Shown here: in pieces, positions 59,127-64,000 of the stretch | Layout: each line of letters opens with the position of its first letter | Position numbering within the stretch: the stretch's first letter is position 1 | NCBI RefSeq assembly: GCF_965228805.1 | Contig: NZ_CBDDIE010000003.1 | Coordinates: 1,488,001 to 1,552,000, forward strand | Length of the DNA stretch: 64,000 nucleotides | Direction of reading: 5' to 3' | Origin: JASBTN01 sp965228805 | GTDB lineage: Bacteria > Pseudomonadota > Alphaproteobacteria > Rhodobacterales > Rhodobacteraceae | Position numbers and translations under genes: made by a program | Notes under the pieces: model-generated | What the model was told of the DNA's origin: nothing | What the model saw: only the letters and a program-made list of their open reading frames with translations | Databases searched by the model: none

Positions 59127-60605
59127 ATGATGGAATTTGTGAGCACTCGCGGTAAAGCCAAGGCAGTTGGCTTTGAAGATGCGCTGTTAAACGGCATGCC
59201 CGAAGACGGTGGTCTATATGTGCCTGCTCATATTCCAACGGTAAGTGCATCGACGCTGGCAAGCTGGGCAAACCTGCCGTTTAACGATCTGGCGTATGAA
59301 ATCCTGTCGCAGTTCATCGATGACGGCGTGATTCCCGCTGGCGATCTGAAAGAACTGATCGCTAAGAGCACCGGCACTTTTACCCATCAGGATATTGTGC
59401 CGGTTGTGCCCCTGCCAAATCACGAAAATCAGTACCTGTTAGAGCTGTTCCACGGCCCTACCCTGTCGTTCAAAGACGTGGCCATGGGATTCTTGCTGAA
59501 CTGCATGGACTATCTTCTGAAGCGCCGGAACGAAAAAGTCTCGATCATTATGGCCACAACCGGTGACACAGGGCCTGCTGCGGCCTTTGCGTCGTGCGGC
59601 AAGCAAGAAACGATCGACTGCTGGGTGCTATACCCCCGCGGCTTTATTTCGGAAGAACAGGAACGGCAGATCACCACATTGGGGCAGCCCAATGTCCATG
59701 CCGTCGCCGTTGAAAACTGCCCCAACGGTGCGGATGATCTGGATGACGTTCTGTTTGATATGTTTGACGACCGTGACTTGGTCAAAGCATACAATCTGTC
59801 CAGCGTGAATTCCGTGAACTGGTGCCGGGTGATGTTCCAGTCGATCCACTATTTCTACGCCTATTTCAGGACCGTCGAAAACGTGGGAGACCCGATAACG
59901 TTTTCAGTCCCTGCAGGGGCCTTCGGAAATCTTTTTGCGGGGTTTCTGGCGCGCGAAATGGGGTTGCCAGTTGAAACCTTTATTTGCGCTCAAAACCGCA
60001 ACAGCCCGCTGCATCGCTTGCACCAGACAGGCACCTACGAACGCCTGCCGCTTGAGGTGACGCCGTCAAACGCAATCGATATCTCGTTGCCTTACAACTA
60101 TTGGCGCTTCCTCTACTTTATCTCCGGCCAAGATCACGCCGCTTTGGACGGGTGGATGCGGGAGATGCAGAAGACTGGGCGTATCACATTTGATCAGAAC
60201 ATGTTGAATGGCATTCGGCGCGGATACGAGACGGCGTCGATCTCTGACCAGAATACGCTGGACACCATCAAGCATGTTTTTGAAACCTGCGATGGTTATC
60301 TTTTGGATCCGCATGGCGCAGTGGCCGTTACGGCGTCACTGGACTATGCAAGGCGAGCGCCCAAGGGGACCAAGATCGTTAGTTTGCTGACAGCGCACCC
60401 TTCAAAATTTCCTGATGTGATCCAAAAAGCACTGGGTTCGGAACGCGACCTTCCGGCCTCGGCCCTACATCCGTCGATTGAAGCCGTGAGAAACCAGTTT
60501 CAGGCGGTGTGTCTGATAGATTGTCCGAAGCTCAAGGCTGCGCTGGTTCATGGGCTGGACGCAAGCTCAACCTCGCGTGCGACCCATGGTGGTGAACAGG
60601 CCTGA
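59127..60605 (+). CDS. Threonine synthase homologue (PLP enzyme)
   Basis: A 492-residue fold-type II PLP enzyme with an N-terminal Thr_synth_N domain (FVSTRGKAKAVGFEDALLNGMPEDGGLYVP) and the PLP Lys in HGPTLSFKDVAMGFLL; ATTGDTGPAA is the phosphate/PLP loop. The overall length and order match threonine synthase, which acts on O-phosphohomoserine. As part of a regulator-transporter cluster it is more likely a specialised paralogue acting on a related phospho- or beta/gamma-substituted amino acid than the housekeeping ThrC. Confidence 0.85.
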   Translation: MMEFVSTRGKAKAVGFEDALLNGMPEDGGLYVPAHIPTVSASTLASWANLPFNDLAYEILSQFIDDGVIPAGDLKELIAKSTGTFTHQDIVPVVPLPNHENQYLLELFHGPTLSFKDVAMGFLLNCMDYLLKRRNEKVSIIMATTGDTGPAAAFASCGKQETIDCWVLYPRGFISEEQERQITTLGQPNVHAVAVENCPNGADDLDDVLFDMFDDRDLVKAYNLSSVNSVNWCRVMFQSIHYFYAYFRTVENVGDPITFSVPAGAFGNLFAGFLAREMGLPVETFICAQNRNSPLHRLHQTGTYERLPLEVTPSNAIDISLPYNYWRFLYFISGQDHAALDGWMREMQKTGRITFDQNMLNGIRRGYETASISDQNTLDTIKHVFETCDGYLLDPHGAVAVTASLDYARRAPKGTKIVSLLTAHPSKFPDVIQKALGSERDLPASALHPSIEAVRNQFQAVCLIDCPKLKAALVHGLDASSTSRATHGGEQA

Positions 60606-60679
60606 GGTGAAAATGCAAACTGAAGATGAACCCCAAGTTCGACAACGGGTGTTCTAAAACGAAGCAAGGGAGAACTGTG

Positions 60680-61480
60680 ATGAAGAAAATGAAACTGGCT
60701 TTTGCGGCGATCGCGGCGACGATGACATTTGGGGCATCTGGCGCTGCACAGGCGGAAACGCTTCGTGTGGGTATGGAATGCACGTATCCTCCGTTCAACT
60801 ACCGCTCCGAAGACGGTGATCTGGCCGGCTATGACGTCGATGTTGCAAAAGGCGTTGCCGAAATCATGGGCGTCGAACTGGAGTATGTCTGTCAGGAATG
60901 GGGTGGTATGATCCCGGCGCTGCTGGCCAATAAATTTGATCTTATTATCGCTTCCATGTCGATCACCGAGACACGTCTGGAGAAAATGGATTTCTCGCGC
61001 CCATACCGCGACTCGATTGGTCGCATGATTGGTCGCAAGGGGTTGAACAAAGAACTCTTTGATGCGGATGGCAATCCGATCGCAGCCAATTTTGATGGTC
61101 TGCGCGTTGGCCTTGAACGCGCATCCACCTACGAAGCCTGGTTCAATGCCAAGGTGCCTGATGCTGACGTCGTCTACTACGACGGTACAGAACCGATGTA
61201 CCTTGATCTTATCAATGGCCGCGTTGACGCGATCATGTCAAACCCGATGAAGATCCATCTCAAGTTTCTCAGCCAGGAACGTGGCAAAGACTATGAGTTC
61301 ATCAGCCCGTCTCTGAATGAGGAAGAGTTCTTTGGAATCGGTGTTGGCATTGGTCTGCGCCAGGGCCAGCCCGAACTGAAAGCACGTCTAGATAGTGCCT
61401 TGGATCAGCTGATCGCGGAAGACAAGCTTACAGAGTATGCACTGAAATACTTCCCCTTCGCGATATACAACGAAAACTGA
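60680..61480 (+). CDS. Polar amino acid ABC transporter substrate-binding protein
   Basis: A 266-residue periplasmic protein with signal peptide (to about residue 24, AQAET) and SBP_bac_3 domain: GMECTYPPFNYR, LAGYDVDVAKGVAEIMG, and the ligand region SMSITETRLEKMDFSRPYRDS. ATG at 60680 follows AAGGGAGAACTGTG. Delivers an amino-acid-like solute to the permeases that follow. Confidence 0.92.
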   Translation: MKKMKLAFAAIAATMTFGASGAAQAETLRVGMECTYPPFNYRSEDGDLAGYDVDVAKGVAEIMGVELEYVCQEWGGMIPALLANKFDLIIASMSITETRLEKMDFSRPYRDSIGRMIGRKGLNKELFDADGNPIAANFDGLRVGLERASTYEAWFNAKVPDADVVYYDGTEPMYLDLINGRVDAIMSNPMKIHLKFLSQERGKDYEFISPSLNEEEFFGIGVGIGLRQGQPELKARLDSALDQLIAEDKLTEYALKYFPFAIYNEN

Positions 61481-61504
61481 TCTGAGTTCAGTTCCCTGAA
61501 AACA

Positions 61505-61549
61505 GGCGCAACCAAACACCATGGTTGCGCCAAGTGCCGCTTGGCGCTT
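61505..61549 (+). repeat. Two consecutive hairpins after the binding-protein gene
   Basis: GGCGCAACC (61505-61513)/GGTTGCGCC (61523-61531), then AAGTGCC (61532-61538)/GGCGCTT (61543-61549). Hairpins at this place often protect the binding-protein mRNA so that it exceeds that of the permeases. Confidence 0.7.
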
Positions 61550-61571
61550 GCAGAATTTCGGAGCACATACG

Positions 61572-62267
61572 ATGAGTAGCCTGTCCGGTTGGTGGGATGA
61601 TTTCTTTTGGGGATCCGTCGTGGTTTTGGAGGTGTTTCTGGCATCTCTGGTTCTGATGGTTGTGTTTGGTTTGCTTGGGGCCGCGGCCAAGCTTTCAAAC
61701 AAACCGGTTCTGACAAAACTCGCGGGCGCATATACCGTCATCTTTCGCGGGACGCCTGAAATCCTGGTTATCTTGTTGTTGTATTTCGGTTCGGCAATCA
61801 CGCTGACTGCGATTGCGCAAGTCTTCGACCCGGAAGTTAAGTTTGTTGATATTCCACCGTTCTGGGCGGGAACGCTTGCCATTGCGCTGGTTGTCGGAGC
61901 TTATGCGACCGAAACGTTTCGCGGCGCTTTCCTCGGTGTCAAACAAGGCAGCATCGAAGCCGCATATGCATTGGGATTATCGACCTTCCAGGTGTTTTTC
62001 TATGTCCGCGTCCCCGAGATGTGGCGTCTGGCATTACCTGCTTTCGGGAACCACATGCTGTCGTTGGTCAAAGACACGGCCTTGATCTCGATCATCGGGC
62101 TGAACGAAACTCTGTTCGTCGCCAAACAAGCCATTGGCACAACAGGTCAACCTTTCACGATGTATATCGTCGTTGGCGCAATTTACCTGGGGTTTTCAAC
62201 CGTCATCACCCTAAGCGTTATGGCGCTTGAACACTATGGGTTTCGCCACATGAAGAGGGCAAAATGA
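61572..62267 (+). CDS. Amino acid ABC transporter permease 1
   Basis: A 231-residue HisM/GlnP-type permease with five helices and the conserved EAA block GVKQGSIEAAYALGLSTFQVFFYV. Its start (MSSLSGWW) follows CGGAGCACATACG. Overlaps the second permease by four bases (ATGA). Confidence 0.92.
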   Translation: MSSLSGWWDDFFWGSVVVLEVFLASLVLMVVFGLLGAAAKLSNKPVLTKLAGAYTVIFRGTPEILVILLLYFGSAITLTAIAQVFDPEVKFVDIPPFWAGTLAIALVVGAYATETFRGAFLGVKQGSIEAAYALGLSTFQVFFYVRVPEMWRLALPAFGNHMLSLVKDTALISIIGLNETLFVAKQAIGTTGQPFTMYIVVGAIYLGFSTVITLSVMALEHYGFRHMKRAK

Positions 62268-62953
62268 GTTTTGACCTTTCGATAATCGTGAACGCCTTGC
62301 CGCGGATGCTTGGCGGCATCGGCATTACATTCCAGCTGCTGTTTCTTTCTGCGATCCTTGGGTTGATTGTTGCAACAGGTCTGATGCTGATGCGCATAAG
62401 CGGTAAGTGGTATCTGAACTACCCTGCCCAGGCCTATATCTATATCTTTCGCGGCACCCCGATCCTGGTGCAGATGTTCATCATCTACTACGGCTTCCCT
62501 CAGCTTGACTTTATCCGCGACAGCTTTCTGTGGCCTATTTTCCGGGACCCGTTTGGATGTGTTGTCGTCGCTTTGACCCTAAACTCGGGCGCCTATGCAT
62601 CCGAAGTTCTGCGCGGAGGCGTTCTGGGTGTAGATCAGGGCATCAAAGAAGCGGGCGAAGCCTTGGGGCTGTCTGCACGGCAACGCTTTGTCTATCTAGT
62701 GTCACCCATCGCCATTCGCCTGTCTCTGCCAGCATATGGCAACGAGTTCATCAGTTTGCTGAAATCGACCGCCCTGGCAAGTACCGTGACATTGATGGAT
62801 ATGACCGGAATCGCCCGCACCATCGTTGCTCAGACATATGCCCCATATGAGGTCTTCATCTCGTTGGCCATCGTTTACATGATCCTGACATTCATCATTC
62901 AAAAGTCGATCGGCGCGATTGAATACCGGATCAGCGGATATACTCGAAAGTGA
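62264..62953 (+). CDS. Amino acid ABC transporter permease 2
   Basis: A 229-residue permease of the same family with the block GVDQGIKEAGEALGLSARQRFVYLV and five helices. Pairs with the previous gene to form the channel. The ATP-binding protein follows after eight bases. Confidence 0.92.
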   Translation: MSFDLSIIVNALPRMLGGIGITFQLLFLSAILGLIVATGLMLMRISGKWYLNYPAQAYIYIFRGTPILVQMFIIYYGFPQLDFIRDSFLWPIFRDPFGCVVVALTLNSGAYASEVLRGGVLGVDQGIKEAGEALGLSARQRFVYLVSPIAIRLSLPAYGNEFISLLKSTALASTVTLMDMTGIARTIVAQTYAPYEVFISLAIVYMILTFIIQKSIGAIEYRISGYTRK

Positions 62954-62961
62954 GGCCGAAC

Positions 62962-63702
62962 ATGTCTTCCACACTTATCCAACTCAACAACGTAGAAAAA
63001 TACTACGGCTCGTTTCATGCTCTGAAAGACATCAACCTAACGGTTGAGAAAGGTGAGCGCATTGTTGTTTGTGGTCCGTCCGGGTCGGGGAAATCCACGC
63101 TGATCCGGTGTATAAACCGGCTGGAAAAACACGATTCAGGTCAGATCGTGATTGACGGCATCGAACTGACCGATGAGTTGAAAAACCTGAATGCAGTGCG
63201 TCGCGAAGTCGGCATGGTATTCCAGAGCTTCAATTTATTCCCTCACATGACCATCCTGAAAAACCTGACCCTGGCGCAAACATTGGTGCGTAAGATGTCC
63301 AAGTCTGAAGCAAAAGATGTTGCGATGCACTTCCTCGAAAAAGTGAAGATCGCCGAGCAAGCTGAAAAATACCCGATTCAGCTGTCCGGAGGACAGCAGC
63401 AACGGGTGGCGATTGCGCGTGCGCTTTGCATGAAACCAGAAGTTATCCTGTTTGATGAACCGACATCGGCCTTGGATCCTGAAATGATCAATGAGGTTCT
63501 GGAAGTGATGGTTGATCTCGCAAAAGAGGGCATGACGATGATCTGCGTCACGCATGAAATGGGGTTTGCACGCGCCGTTGCAGACAGGGTTGTGTTCATG
63601 GACAGTGGAGAAATTGTTGAGATGGCCGAGCCTGCTGAATTCTTCGAAATGCCCAAAAGCGATAGGACAAAAGCTTTCCTCAGTCAGATTATCGGCCATT
63701 GA
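62962..63702 (+). CDS. Amino acid ABC transporter ATP-binding protein
   Basis: A 246-residue ABC ATPase of the GlnQ/HisP type: Walker A GPSGSGKST near residue 38, signature LSGGQQQRVAIARAL, Walker B ILFDEPTSALDP, and the switch His in THEMGFA. ATG at 62962 follows GTGAGGCCGAAC; a GTG 12 bases upstream is an alternative start. Confidence 0.94.
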   Translation: MSSTLIQLNNVEKYYGSFHALKDINLTVEKGERIVVCGPSGSGKSTLIRCINRLEKHDSGQIVIDGIELTDELKNLNAVRREVGMVFQSFNLFPHMTILKNLTLAQTLVRKMSKSEAKDVAMHFLEKVKIAEQAEKYPIQLSGGQQQRVAIARALCMKPEVILFDEPTSALDPEMINEVLEVMVDLAKEGMTMICVTHEMGFARAVADRVVFMDSGEIVEMAEPAEFFEMPKSDRTKAFLSQIIGH

Positions 63703-63776
63703 ACCTGTTTCAAGGCACATTCTAAACTGGGAAGCGACTTTTCCTCTATCCTACTGGAAAGTCAGGAGAACAGTTT

Positions 63777-64000
63777 ATGAAACGAACCGAGCTAAATCTA
63801 GCCGAACGGCGCAAAATCGAGGACCTTTTGCATAGGAAGGTAAAAGTCGCCGAGATTGCGCGCCAGATCAATCGCCACCGTGCGACTGTCTATCGTGAGA
63901 TCAAACGCAATTTCTTCAAGGATGAAGAGTTGCCTCAGCTCAATGGCTACTACGGGATGCTTGCCCAGAAATCGGCGGCTGATCGCCGTGCAAGACGTCG
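63777..64000 (+). CDS. IS30-family transposase, N-terminal part (cut by the window end)
   Basis: The frame is open from ATG at 63777 (after CAGGAGAACAG) to the window end, giving about 74 residues: LNLAERRKIEDLLHRKVKVAEIARQINRHRATVYREIKRN, the HTH_38 domain of IS30-family transposases. The DDE catalytic part is beyond the window. It is the right border of the acquired-looking region visible here. Confidence 0.85.
   Translation, partial: MKRTELNLAERRKIEDLLHRKVKVAEIARQINRHRATVYREIKRNFFKDEELPQLNGYYGMLAQKSAADRRARR

Overview
The window is a piece of a high-GC alphaproteobacterial chromosome, most likely from the Rhodobacteraceae/Roseobacter group. The evidence is gene order and family content: rbfA-truB near dapB, rpsO close to pnp, alphaproteobacterial-type serC beside serA, COQ9, a cobC-cobD pair, phnCDE1E2 with a phosphonate-type hexapeptide acetyltransferase, paired RTX-type calcium-binding proteins around a DUF5665 protein, and many 4-base start/stop overlaps. 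No rRNA, tRNA or CRISPR array was seen.

Layout. Bases 1-24,800 are mainly housekeeping: an HAD phosphatase, dapB, rbfA, a NAGPA-type protein, truB, a divergent SUMF1-like protein in a visibly AT-richer patch, deoA, two RTX acidic proteins, rpsO, yceI, pnp, a tandem-SnoaL protein divergent from an HxlR regulator, and the serine pathway genes serA, serC and serB with a lactate dehydrogenase and a lysozyme-like protein between them. Bases 24,800-32,700 hold small accessory enzymes (homocysteine methyltransferase, ArsR/SRPBCC/YCII set, Htd2-like dehydratase, VOC, FMN reductase, GFA, a ten-helix membrane protein, GNATs and a barstar). Bases 32,850-49,150 carry smc, a lytic transglycosylase, cobD/cobC, a degenerate receiver, a coupled four-gene operon (HAD, ornithine cyclodeaminase family, phytanoyl-CoA dioxygenase family, alpha/beta hydrolase), ybaK-like, rpsU, coq9, a quinone oxidoreductase, rlmH and rsfS. 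Bases 49,367-54,007 are a phosphonate uptake operon on the minus strand, with no C-P lyase genes in view.

From about 54,100 to the right edge the composition becomes AT-richer and the genes look acquired: a DMT transporter divergent from a frame-disrupted LysR gene, a serine-recombinase remnant, then a coherent cluster (YheO/DauR-type regulator, ornithine cyclodeaminase homologue, threonine-synthase homologue, polar amino acid ABC transporter), ending in the start of an IS30-family transposase. This cluster is the best candidate here for an undescribed pathway: import plus conversion of an amino-acid-like compound of unknown identity.

In the non-coding DNA the most striking signal is a family of modular hairpins with conserved linkers and variable stems, seen at gene 3' ends at about 2,120-2,200, 24,800-24,980 (including a 44-bp tandem repeat) and 44,160-44,540. 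Other notable sites are a 9-codon ORF running into a long hairpin with a T-run (21,749-21,855), a hairpin at the serC ribosome binding site, a plus-strand terminator with no obvious gene before it (20,351-20,375), and an AT-rich palindrome before the ten-helix membrane protein. Starts, families and motifs were read by eye; no database search was run.
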